A stretch of 64,000 nt of DNA from Paenibacillus donghaensis (GTDB lineage Bacteria > Bacillota > Bacilli > Paenibacillales > Paenibacillaceae). Numbering within the stretch: the first letter of the stretch is position 1; each line of letters starts with the position of its first letter. A model generated the notes under the pieces. The model did not search any database and had not been told where the DNA came from. It worked only from the letters and a program-made list of their open reading frames with translations. The stretch spans positions 8,370,001 to 8,434,000 of the forward strand of contig NZ_CP021780.1 of assembly GCF_002192415.1 (NCBI RefSeq). Reading direction: 5' to 3'. Shown here piece by piece: positions 18,192-25,637 of the stretch. The position numbers and the translations under genes are program-made.

Positions 18192-18881
18192 ATGAAATAC
18201 GAAATCATTTTATTTGATGCCGATGATACTCTGTTTGACTATGGATTGGCTGAAAGCCGGGCGCTGGCCGGAGTGTTTACCCATTTTGGCATGCCCACCG
18301 GGGCAGAGGATTATGCAGCAAGCTACCAACAAATTAATCAGGCACTGTGGCGGGATCTGGAGCTGGGCAGAATCAGCTCGCCTGCGCTGCGGGTGGAGCG
18401 CTTCAATCGGCTGTTCACCGCTCACGGGCTGAGCCATGATCCGCAGGAGTTCAGCGAGACCTACCTGCGTCTGCTTGGAGAGGGCACCTACCTGATCCAG
18501 GGAGCCGTAGAGCTATGCGCAGAGCTTGGAGACTGCAGGCTGGCGATTATCACGAACGGGATTAAGGATGTGCAGAATGCTAGAATCGGCAACTCGCGCT
18601 TAAGCGGAGTGTTTGAGCAGATTGTGATTTCCGAGGAAGCGGGCAGCCAGAAGCCGGAGCGGGGGATTTTTGATTATGCCTTTGCCAGACTTGGGATTTC
18701 GGAAGCGGATAAACGGCAGGTGCTTATCGTGGGCGATTCCCTGACCTCGGACATTCAAGGCGGAATTAATTACGGCATTGACACCTGCTGGTTCAACCCG
18801 CTGGGCAAGAAGAACGAAACCGGTCTTATGCCGCAATACGAAATTCGTAGTCTCGCAGAGCTGTTGAAAATTGTCAATTGA
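18192..18881 (+). CDS. YjjG-type HAD nucleotidase
   Basis: A HAD-family phosphatase of 229 residues, closest in pattern to YjjG/YfnB non-canonical pyrimidine nucleotidases that cleanse the nucleotide pool. HAD motif I FDADDTLFDY (nucleophile Asp near residue 9), motif II AIITNGIKDVQ, Lys in SQKPERGIFDYA, and motif IV VGDSLTSDIQGG are all present. Start ATG follows AAAGGAG. No operon partner. Confidence 0.88.
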   Translation: MKYEIILFDADDTLFDYGLAESRALAGVFTHFGMPTGAEDYAASYQQINQALWRDLELGRISSPALRVERFNRLFTAHGLSHDPQEFSETYLRLLGEGTYLIQGAVELCAELGDCRLAIITNGIKDVQNARIGNSRLSGVFEQIVISEEAGSQKPERGIFDYAFARLGISEADKRQVLIVGDSLTSDIQGGINYGIDTCWFNPLGKKNETGLMPQYEIRSLAELLKIVN

Positions 18882-18955
18882 GCGCCTTCTTGGGAACTTC
18901 CTTTTGCCAAATTAGATTAGAATGTGCTCCCAGTGGTATGTATATTAAGAGACTA

Positions 18956-19058
18956 TATAAGATGAACTTAAGAATGGAGTAGTGGAGTTGCCAGAGACCT
19001 GGTGCATAGGGCTCGCTGGCAACTCCGTATTGTAACATTCTTAAGTTCACATTCTATA
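18956..19058 (+). repeat. Hairpin element, copy A (GAACTTAAGAATG family)
   Basis: A 103-bp structured element. The outer arms are TATAAGATGAACTTAAGAA and following TG (18956-18976) and a near-complement at 19036-19058 with a small insertion. An inner perfect stem GGAGTTGCCAG/CTGGCAACTCC (18984-18994, 19015-19025) encloses GACCTGGTGCATAGGGCTCG. It ends 25 bp before the next coding start and so lies in the 5' leader of the stalk-domain gene. Could be a regulatory RNA structure or a MITE-like element. Confidence 0.75.
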
Positions 19059-19083
19059 ATTCTAAACAGCGGAGGGAATACTA

Positions 19084-19764
19084 TTGAAAAAGAAGTGGCT
19101 GATTGCAGCTGTCGTTTCCGGTATGGCCGTTACGGGTTCGGCCGGCGTGTACGCAGGAGCTAAACTGGAACAGATTAAAGCTTATCTGAATCACAGCATA
19201 GGTGTAGTGGTGGATGGTACACCCTATTGGATGAAAGACGGCAACGGCAAAACCTTGACTCCAATTACATACAATGGATTGACCTATTTGCCGATCCGTT
19301 CTGTGGCGGGTGCGCTGGACGTGCCAATCGTATATGATGCGGCCAATTACAAGGTCAGAATAGGGACGGGCGCGAATGTCGTAACACCTCCGGCAACCAC
19401 GAATCCGGGCAACAGCGATGGAGGAACTCCTGTCATCAGCACGATGCGGCCGGAGAATATGCCTCAGGATTTCCCGATTCCTGCGGATGCAGTTATAGCA
19501 ACGACCCTAGATACGGAAGTCGATGGACTGAAGAAGGCAGCCTTCAGCTACTCTTCACAGGAATCGCTGGAGACGATGGGTTTCGTATACGGCGAGTATG
19601 CGCGGATCAAACGGCTGGAGAATGCCTCGCAGGTGGTTAGTGCCACAACGCTTAACATCACCGGAAGACTGGGCGGCATCAATCCGTTGTCGATTACAGG
19701 CTCAGTCTCCACAACACGTCCCGGCTACTACAATTATACGGTTACCTGGTCAGAAGCCGAATAG
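19084..19764 (+). CDS. Secreted stalk-domain (copper amine oxidase N-like) protein
   Basis: A 226-residue exported protein. TTG start at 19084 follows GGAGGG by about 6 bp. Signal peptide residues 1-24 (AVVSGMAVTGSAGVYAGA), then a stalk domain with VVVDGTPYWMKDGNGKTLTP and the hallmark YLPIRSVAGALDVPIVYDAA, a Pro/Thr/Asn-rich linker (VTPPATTNPGNSDGG), and an unassigned C-terminal region. Stalk domains are common in Paenibacillus surface proteins; the ligand is unknown. A structured repeat lies in its leader. Confidence 0.8.
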   Translation: MKKKWLIAAVVSGMAVTGSAGVYAGAKLEQIKAYLNHSIGVVVDGTPYWMKDGNGKTLTPITYNGLTYLPIRSVAGALDVPIVYDAANYKVRIGTGANVVTPPATTNPGNSDGGTPVISTMRPENMPQDFPIPADAVIATTLDTEVDGLKKAAFSYSSQESLETMGFVYGEYARIKRLENASQVVSATTLNITGRLGGINPLSITGSVSTTRPGYYNYTVTWSEAE

Positions 19765-19784
19765 ACGGAAGTTGAACCAGCAAG

Positions 19785-19829
19785 AGGTTATCCATGGCAG
19801 GCTCTTGTTGCTGCAGGGTAACCTTTTTT
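19785..19829 (+). terminator. Terminator after stalk-domain gene
   Basis: AGGTTATCC (19785-19793) pairs with GGGTAACCT (19816-19824) followed by TTTTT; an inner GCAG/CTGC pair strengthens the stem. About 55 bp further a second hairpin GAAGAAACGG/CCGTTTCTTC (19884, 19923) occurs, and a related TTATCCTTCTATTTCTCG segment recurs at 25502. Confidence 0.8.
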
Positions 19830-19998
19830 CTCGAAATATAAGAATTTATATGTTCCACGTCTTAATTTATCCTTCTATTTCTCGAAGAAACGGAAGCCGC
19901 CTCTTTCAGAGGAAGGCGAAGCCGTTTCTTCTTGTTATGTACACATGAGCAATGAAGTATAATTATCCTAATCCATCTAACACAAGGAGCAAGATGCT

Positions 19999-20775
19999 AT
20001 GTATACGCAGGAAGATTTGATGAGACAACTGGGGGAGCTGGGAATTAAACCGGACGGGACATTGCTGGTGCATTCTTCCTTCAAAAGCATGGGGTTGGTC
20101 CAAGGCGGCCCGGATACGGTGCTGGATGCGCTCAGCTTGTATATGAAGGACGGTCTGCTGGTGCTGCCGACACACACCTGGAGGTACATAAGAGCGGGCA
20201 ACCCGCGATTCTCTGTGCTGGAATCGCCCTGCTGTGTCGGCATTCTGCCGGAGCTGTTCCGTAAACGGGAGGGAGTGATCCGCTCGTGGCATCCCACCCA
20301 CTCCGTAGCTGCACTGGGCGCAGATGCGGAGGCTTTCACGCGGGGCGACGAACGGTGGGACACGCCTTGCGCACGCGGCTCGGCATGGGGCCGGCTGCTG
20401 GACCGCAAGGCGCAGATTCTGCTGGTGGGCGTCGATTTGCGGCGGAATACCTTCATCCACGGCATTGAGGAGTGGGAGGATATCCCCGGCAGATTGTCGG
20501 AGGAGCCGGAGCGGCTCTTCACCATAACCCCTGACGGCGAAGAACTCGTCGTGCCTTCCTTCAGGCATTGCGGCCTCTCCTGGTCTGAGCATTTCTGGAA
20601 GGTGGAGGGGGTGCTGGAATCCGCTGGTGCTCTCTATAAAGGCAGGTTCGGCATGGCGGAGGCACGCGTATGCGGAGCGGCAGAGACGGCTGCTGTGCTG
20701 GGCCCGATGCTCCGGCAGAATCCGCAGCTGTTCTCGGACAATGAGCCGCTGCCGGGGACGGAAGGCTTGATTTAG
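19999..20775 (+). CDS. AAC(3)-family N-acetyltransferase
   Basis: A 258-residue member of the aminoglycoside 3-N-acetyltransferase/YokD fold, which uses acetyl-CoA. Family landmarks: VHSSFKSMGLVQGGPDTVLD near residue 24, LVLPTHTW, RSWHPTHSVAALG (conserved His), GSAWGRLLDRKAQILLVGV. Whether it acts on an aminoglycoside or on another amine cannot be told from sequence; chromosomal members often have unknown substrates. Start ATG follows AAGGAG. Confidence 0.85.
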   Translation: MYTQEDLMRQLGELGIKPDGTLLVHSSFKSMGLVQGGPDTVLDALSLYMKDGLLVLPTHTWRYIRAGNPRFSVLESPCCVGILPELFRKREGVIRSWHPTHSVAALGADAEAFTRGDERWDTPCARGSAWGRLLDRKAQILLVGVDLRRNTFIHGIEEWEDIPGRLSEEPERLFTITPDGEELVVPSFRHCGLSWSEHFWKVEGVLESAGALYKGRFGMAEARVCGAAETAAVLGPMLRQNPQLFSDNEPLPGTEGLI

Positions 20776-21335
20776 AACAGAGCTGAAGAATAACCAATGA
20801 AGGCCGCGCCCTCCAGTAACCATCGCTTAACTTTCAGATGATTGCGGACTCAGGAGCCCCTATATGCTGTAAACAGGCTGTTTTGCAGGATTAGCGGACT
20901 CAGGGGCTCTTATTCCAGCGAAACACCTCTGTTTGTGGCCTGTGTTGACGATATAGCGGCTATACAGTCCGCATGACTCAAAAAAAACGCCGGAATGAGG
21001 AAATAGCGGCTATGGGAGGACACAAGTAGGGTGGGTTACCTAAAGTTCAAGTGGGAGAGTGTTCTTGGGTTGAATGGGAGAGATACGGAATAATATTCCT
21101 TTATTTATTGATTGGCAGGCGCAGCTCTGAAGACGGCGGATACCGGGGTGTGGGAGGCCGCAGGCCGATGGCAAGGCAACTGCAAGACCGGGTGCAAGCG
21201 AAGCTAGCGGCTTCGCCCGGGGTGCGGCGCTGCCTGCCTGACGCCGCTGGCCTGCACACTCCTTAAGACCGGCTCCGCTGCCGCCTCCGGGAGAACTCCC
21301 GCCTTACAGGGTCAACTTAAGGAATGGAGGCTGCC
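20776..21335. other. Intergenic region with short repeats and a GC-rich structured segment
   Basis: No gene recognised. Two copies of GCGGACTCAGG(A/G)GC occur at about 20845 and 20893, and related GCGGCTAT(A/G) motifs at about 20958 and 21005. From about 21120 to 21300 the DNA becomes very GC-rich and self-complementary: GCGAAGC/GCTTCGC, GCAGGCC/GGCCTGC and AGCGGC/GCCGCT pairs are nested. The open frame at 21051-21266 covers this but shows no domain and I do not call it a gene. Confidence 0.5.
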
Positions 21336-22454
21336 ATGTTTAACAAAATCACAATTACCTCGGAAGAACGGGGACTGCTGTTTAAAGACGGAAGCTATAG
21401 TAAATATCTGAAGCCGGGCACCTACCGGCTGTCTCCTTTTGGCGAACAGTCCATACATAAGCTGAAGCTGCGTGAACCTTTTATGGTACCCGGCAAGGAC
21501 CTGGATCTCTTTCTGCTGGACGAAGAGCTGCGTGGGGATCTGCAGGTAGTAAGTGTCGCAGACAATGAATATGTGCTGCTCTATGAGGATGGAAGATTCC
21601 AAGGGCTCTTGACTCCAGGGAAATATGCCTTCTGGACGGCGCTCAAGAATCACCAGTTCGTGTCGGCCGATATCCGGCAGCCCGAGCTTCCCGAAGGGGT
21701 CAACCGGGCATTGCTGGGCCATCTGGTCCAATATGTGCAGAGCTTCGAGGTAGCATATTACGAAGTCGGCGTTCTCTATTACAACAATGTGCTGCAGCGT
21801 GAGCTTGCGCCTGGCAGATATGATTTCTGGCGGGGGCCTGTTAAGGTAGCTGTGAAGACAGTCGATCTGCGCCAGCAGCAGCTGGATATGACCGGCCAGG
21901 AGATGCTCACCGAAGACAAGGTCAGCCTGCGGCTGAACTTTGTAGGCCAATATTCGATTGTCAGTCCGCTGCGCATGCTGCAGATCAAATCGCTGGAAGA
22001 ACAGATATATATCAGCCTGCAGCTGGCGCTGCGCGAATATGTCGGCAGCCTGAAGCTGGATGAATTGCTGCGGATGAAGCAGGAGGTCGGCACGTTTGTG
22101 CTGGAGCGTCTGCGGCAGCAGAGCGAGAGCTACGGCGTCGAATTCCACTCGGCTGGAGTGAAGGACATTATTCTGCCGGGCGAGGTCAAGGACATTCTGA
22201 ACACCGTCCTGCTGGCTGAGAAAAAAGCGCAAGCCAACCTCATCACCCGCCGCGAAGAAACGGCGTCCACCCGCAGCCTGCTCAATACCGCCAAGCTGAT
22301 GGATGAGAACCAGACGCTCTACCGCTTGAAGGAGCTGGAGTTCCTGGAGAAGATCAGCGAGAAAATCGGGAATGTCTCGCTGGTCGGCGGAGGTACGTTG
22401 TCGGAGCGGCTAGGCCAGCTGCTGATCGACGGTGGAGGGAAGAAGGAAGCCTAA
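21336..22454 (+). CDS. Slipin / SPFH (band 7) domain protein
   Basis: A stomatin-like membrane-scaffold protein. ITSEERGLLFKDGSY and YLKPGTYRLSPF are the typical slipin N-terminal strands; the SPFH domain follows (TVDLRQQQLDMTGQEMLTED, VSLRLNFVGQYSIVSP, LKLDELLRMKQEVG, SYGVEFHSAGVKDIILPGEV), and a helical C-terminal part (AEKKAQANLITRREETASTR) completes it. No strong N-terminal membrane helix is visible. ATG at 21336 is chosen because GGAGG ends 5 bp before it; the ATG at 21324 is too close to its own purine run. Confidence 0.85.
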   Translation: MFNKITITSEERGLLFKDGSYSKYLKPGTYRLSPFGEQSIHKLKLREPFMVPGKDLDLFLLDEELRGDLQVVSVADNEYVLLYEDGRFQGLLTPGKYAFWTALKNHQFVSADIRQPELPEGVNRALLGHLVQYVQSFEVAYYEVGVLYYNNVLQRELAPGRYDFWRGPVKVAVKTVDLRQQQLDMTGQEMLTEDKVSLRLNFVGQYSIVSPLRMLQIKSLEEQIYISLQLALREYVGSLKLDELLRMKQEVGTFVLERLRQQSESYGVEFHSAGVKDIILPGEVKDILNTVLLAEKKAQANLITRREETASTRSLLNTAKLMDENQTLYRLKELEFLEKISEKIGNVSLVGGGTLSERLGQLLIDGGGKKEA

Positions 22455-22472
22455 TTCCGGCTTCCTTCTTTC
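22440..22472 (+). terminator. Terminator overlapping the slipin gene end
   Basis: AAGAAGGAAGCC (22440-22451), the last codons of slipin, pairs with GGCTTCCTTCTT (22459-22470) followed by TCC. The stop codon is in the loop. The T-tract is short. Confidence 0.6.
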
Positions 22473-22541
22473 CTATTCTGGCTAGTCCCTATCAATCTAT
22501 GGTATATTATTCTCACATAAAACATAGTAAGGAGATTGGAA

Positions 22542-23474
22542 ATGGAAAAAACATTGGTGTTTGGTCACAAAAATCCGGATACGGATACAATTTGTTCAGC
22601 AATTGCTTATGCGGCACTCAAAAATGAACTGGGCTGGGATGCCGAGCCGATCCGTCTGGGCGCAGTCAGCGGCGAAACGCAATTTGCGCTGGATCATTTC
22701 GGAGTGGAAGCTCCCCGCCTGCTGGAATATGTAGCTGGTGAAGCGAAGCAGGTCATTCTCGTTGACCATAATGAGAGCCAGCAGAGTGCTAACGATATCG
22801 ATCAGGTGCGTGTGGTTGAAGTGGTTGACCATCACCGGATCGCCAATTTCCAGACCGCCCATCCCCTGTACTATCGTGCAGAGCCGGTTGGATGTACGGC
22901 TACGATTCTGAACAAGCTCTACAAAGAGAACGGCGTAGCCATCCCGAAGGCCATTGCCGGACTAATGCTGTCAGCCATCATTTCCGATTCTCTGCTGTTT
23001 AAGTCCCCTACCTGCACCGCTGAAGATGTGGCTGCTGCTGAAGAGCTGGCTCAGATTGCCGGTGTAGATGCACAGAGCTACGGCCTGGAGCTGCTGAAGG
23101 CTGGTGCCGATCTCAGCGACAAGACGATTGCCCAGCTGGTTTCCCTGGACGCCAAAGAGTTCAAGATGGGGGATTATAAGGTGGAGATCGCTCAGGTGAA
23201 CGCGGTTGATATCAATGATGTACTTTCCCGCCAAGGCGAGCTGGAAGCCGCACTGACTTCTATCATTGACGAGAAGGGTCTGGATCTGTTCCTGTTCGTG
23301 GTAACGGACATTCTGAACAACGATTCGACCGGACTGGCGCTTGGCCGTGTGGCCGGAGCGGTTGAGCAGGCTTACAACGTCAAGCTTGATGACAACAAAG
23401 CCTTGCTCAAAGGTGTAGTCTCCCGCAAATCGCAGATTGTTCCTGTACTTACCGAGACTATCGCCAAGCTGTAA
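22542..23474 (+). CDS. ppaC: Manganese-dependent inorganic pyrophosphatase
   Basis: Family II pyrophosphatase of the DHH superfamily: hydrolyses pyrophosphate to drive biosynthesis in the cytoplasm. Metal-binding motifs are intact: GHKNPDTDT (His/Asp/Asp), VDHNE, VVDHHR (DHH) and the C-terminal SRKSQ substrate loop. 310 residues matches the family. ATG at 22542 is 6 bp after AAGGAG and gives the typical start [13 protein letters not shown]; the in-frame TTG at 22536 touches the ribosome site. Confidence 0.96.
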   Translation: MEKTLVFGHKNPDTDTICSAIAYAALKNELGWDAEPIRLGAVSGETQFALDHFGVEAPRLLEYVAGEAKQVILVDHNESQQSANDIDQVRVVEVVDHHRIANFQTAHPLYYRAEPVGCTATILNKLYKENGVAIPKAIAGLMLSAIISDSLLFKSPTCTAEDVAAAEELAQIAGVDAQSYGLELLKAGADLSDKTIAQLVSLDAKEFKMGDYKVEIAQVNAVDINDVLSRQGELEAALTSIIDEKGLDLFLFVVTDILNNDSTGLALGRVAGAVEQAYNVKLDDNKALLKGVVSRKSQIVPVLTETIAKL

Positions 23475-23506
23475 GATTGGAATATGCTGCTCATAATCAT
23501 ACCAAG

Positions 23507-23543
23507 CCCTGCTCACTTCCTTAACTGGATGGGCAGGTTTTTT
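23507..23543 (+). terminator. Terminator of ppaC
   Basis: CCTGCTCA (23509) pairs with TGGGCAGG (ending 23537) with one G-T wobble and is followed by TTTTTTT. Confidence 0.7.
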
Positions 23544-23894
23544 TAAAAATATAACAATTTATATGTGGCTCAACCTAAAAATTAGCGGTTGATATTTTCA
23601 TCCTAATAAGCGTTGCCGATTGTATTCGATTAAAATCCCAACCAGCTTTGACGATGTTCAGGAGAAGGGGTTACACATGTTTTTGATGCAGCAGAAAGCG
23701 AGCCTGTACGAACTGCTAGTACGGCTGTACTTGAAGGAGAAGCAGGCAGCTGCCAATACTTTTTGATTGGGAATGCAGTGTCTCCTGCAGATAGAATATG
23801 TTCTCTTATACTGTGCCACAACACCATTTACGGCGCTACTAATTCCTAAAATAAAAAAACCGCATTTCTGCGGTCTTTTCACGTCTAAATACAA
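23544..23894. other. Intergenic region after ppaC; terminator of the minus-strand gene at its right end
   Basis: AT-rich. Contains AAATATAACAATTTATATGT at 23546, nearly the same as AAATATAAGAATTTATATGT at 19836. A 29-codon open frame at 23677-23766 (MFLMQQKASLYELLVRLYLK and on) has AGGAG about 12 bp before its ATG but no recognised homologue; I do not call it. ACCGCATTTCTGCGGT (23859-23874) followed on the minus strand by TTTTTTT terminates the DUF6973 operon. Confidence 0.55.
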
Positions 23895-24344
23895 TCATTG
23901 TTCTATTCTTAAGACCATGATTTTATTAGTTCCATTCTCTACAATAATGGAACTATTTTTTGTTAGCTCGGTTGTTCCATCATATTTATACATAAATTCT
24001 CTGATATCATAAATGTAATCGAATACAAATTCCCCTTCATTCACAAAAATAATTCTACGTTTAATATCAGTTTCTAACCTATCTAAATTACATTTAACCC
24101 CAACAATCCTATCTAGAGCTTCTTCATCGAGAAAAGGATCCTTGATTATAAAAGCCTTATCCCAAACAAAAGGAGTAATATCAGCGAATTTAGCTGTACT
24201 ATTTTCATTCTTTAATTTAACAATATTTTGCTCAATAATTTTTGTGCTGTTACTAGTATTTTCGTTAGTTGTAAGCAAGAAGGCCAAATATCCTATAGAA
24301 ATTAGTCCGACTAATACAGCTAATATCAGTATGTTTTTTTTCAT
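23895..24344 (-). CDS. Small membrane-anchored protein of unknown function
   Basis: 149 residues with one N-terminal hydrophobic helix (ILILAVLVGLISIGYLAFLL), no lipobox, and an Asn/Lys/Asp-rich outer part. I do not recognise the family. It overlaps the upstream DUF6973-type gene by 4 bp (ATGA), so the two are translated together. Base composition is clearly more AT-rich than the neighbouring core genes, suggesting acquisition. It might be a partner or protective protein for the upstream product, by position only. Confidence 0.75.
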   Translation of the reverse strand: MKKNILILAVLVGLISIGYLAFLLTTNENTSNSTKIIEQNIVKLKNENSTAKFADITPFVWDKAFIIKDPFLDEEALDRIVGVKCNLDRLETDIKRRIIFVNEGEFVFDYIYDIREFMYKYDGTTELTKNSSIIVENGTNKIMVLRIEQ

Positions 24345-25171
24345 ATGCCTCCTCCTATCAAAATTCTAGTAGTTAAGTGTAACATTTTTGCTTGAACTCT
24401 GTTTGCTAGATCTGTGTTCGTCACAGCAAAAGGAATTTCATACCAGCTCACACAATCTCTACCCTTTTGATTATTATGCAAGTCCATTTGTTTATGCTGT
24501 AAACCGTTATATCCATTCCAAGTCGTTGCGCTTAATTCAGCATTCGTTAATCCGACATCTTCATGAGCAGATGCAAATTGTTCCGCCATCACTTTAGTAA
24601 TATTTAAAGCCATTATTGCGTTCCATAAAGCATGTCTAAATGCATTACCCTTGTCTCCATCTGTCCAGCCTGGATAACGAACACTCGTAATCTCATCTGT
24701 GTTATTTTTCGCTGCATTCACGATTAATGCTTCAGCTGGATAGCCAGCAACTAACCACTTTTCAGCAGTTGTTAAAGAGTTCCAACCTGAACTAGATTGA
24801 CCTCTAGCTTGTACTATACTATCTTCTACTGGAAATACAAGTTCAACAATTTCCTCAGGGCTGAGTTGAGGATTAGCTTTTTTTAATTCAATTATACTGT
24901 AAATAAACTCAATATCACCCTGATTTGTGTATTTAATTAGTTCATCAAAATTCTGAGATGAACCACCATTTGCTTCTAACAGCGCTTTAATCTCATTTTT
25001 CTTTATTTCTAGATTTTCATTTGAAGCTACTTCAACAATGCTAGCAAATGAAGTTGAAACAGCTTCTTTTGTTTCGTAAACATTAGCAAATGAAGTTCCT
25101 GGAAGTAATAAGGAAACAGACAGAACAGATAGAGTTATAGCCTTGTTCAATGACAGGTTTTTCAATTTCAT
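24341..25171 (-). CDS. Secreted DUF6973-like domain protein
   Basis: 276 residues with a signal peptide (AITLSVLSVSLLLPGTSFAN). The C-terminal half carries GNAFRHALWNAIM, AEQFASAHED and KQMDLHNNQKGRD, a His/Asp/Asn pattern I associate with the DUF6973 domain, possibly a metal- or lipid-active enzyme; activity is not known to me. AT-rich. The start codon lies inside the end of an ISL3 transposase remnant (overlap 25167-25171), so its native upstream region has been lost or replaced. It forms an operon with the small membrane protein. Confidence 0.75.
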   Translation of the reverse strand: MKLKNLSLNKAITLSVLSVSLLLPGTSFANVYETKEAVSTSFASIVEVASNENLEIKKNEIKALLEANGGSSQNFDELIKYTNQGDIEFIYSIIELKKANPQLSPEEIVELVFPVEDSIVQARGQSSSGWNSLTTAEKWLVAGYPAEALIVNAAKNNTDEITSVRYPGWTDGDKGNAFRHALWNAIMALNITKVMAEQFASAHEDVGLTNAELSATTWNGYNGLQHKQMDLHNNQKGRDCVSWYEIPFAVTNTDLANRVQAKMLHLTTRILIGGGI

Positions 25172-25357
25172 GACGAATCTTGCGTGACTTATTGCGGCCC
25201 TCTCGCTTCACCGATTGTTCGGAACAGCAGATTGGGCAGGGCTGTTTATACGCCACCGGCGAGGCTTCCAATGTACTTCCGTTGCATTAAGGGAGAGAAT
25301 ACTATGCAGTTGCAGCTCTGGTAATCCGAGCATTTCGTTGATATACTGGAGGGGCAT
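25167..25357 (-). pseudogene. ISL3-family transposase, N-terminal remnant
   Basis: On the minus strand the frame from ATG 25357 reads MPLQYINEMLGLPELQLHSI then LSLNATEVH, and after a frameshift near 25268 continues EASPVAYKQPCPICCSEQSV and KREGRNKSRKIRHE. The Leu/Gln-rich start followed by a CPxC zinc-ribbon-like motif and basic stretch is the N-terminus of ISL3 transposases. It stops abruptly at 25167 where the DUF6973-type gene begins. The remaining ~370 residues are absent. Confidence 0.7.
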
Positions 25358-25637
25358 CTGTCATTTCCTTTTCTTGTTGTGGGGTAGGACTTACAACAAT
25401 ACAGGAAGTACAGATGTTTTTCCATTTCTATCCTCGTTTTTCAGTTCTTCAATTTTCAACCGCAAATTTTGGTTTTGAGTCTTATAGGTTTCACACAATA
25501 ACTTATCCTTCTATTTCTCGCTGAAACCATACCGTCCTTATAAAAGGAAAGCCGTTTCCACTTGTTTTCATTGCGTTCAGAAGCTTCCCTGTGCTAAAAA
25601 TCAAAGTGAAGAAAAACTGCAACCGGTGGAGGGCGAA
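25358..25637. other. Remnant DNA between ISL3 fragment and histidine kinase
   Basis: On the minus strand a 39-codon frame ending at about 25392 (ETYKTQNQNLRLKIEELKNE) looks like a coiled coil from another broken gene. At 25502 the segment TTATCCTTCTATTTCTCG repeats the sequence at 19868. No complete gene. Confidence 0.45.

Noticed and set aside
21051..21266. 71-codon frame before slipin
   Set aside because: No ribosome site, mixed composition, second half lies in the self-complementary GC-rich segment.
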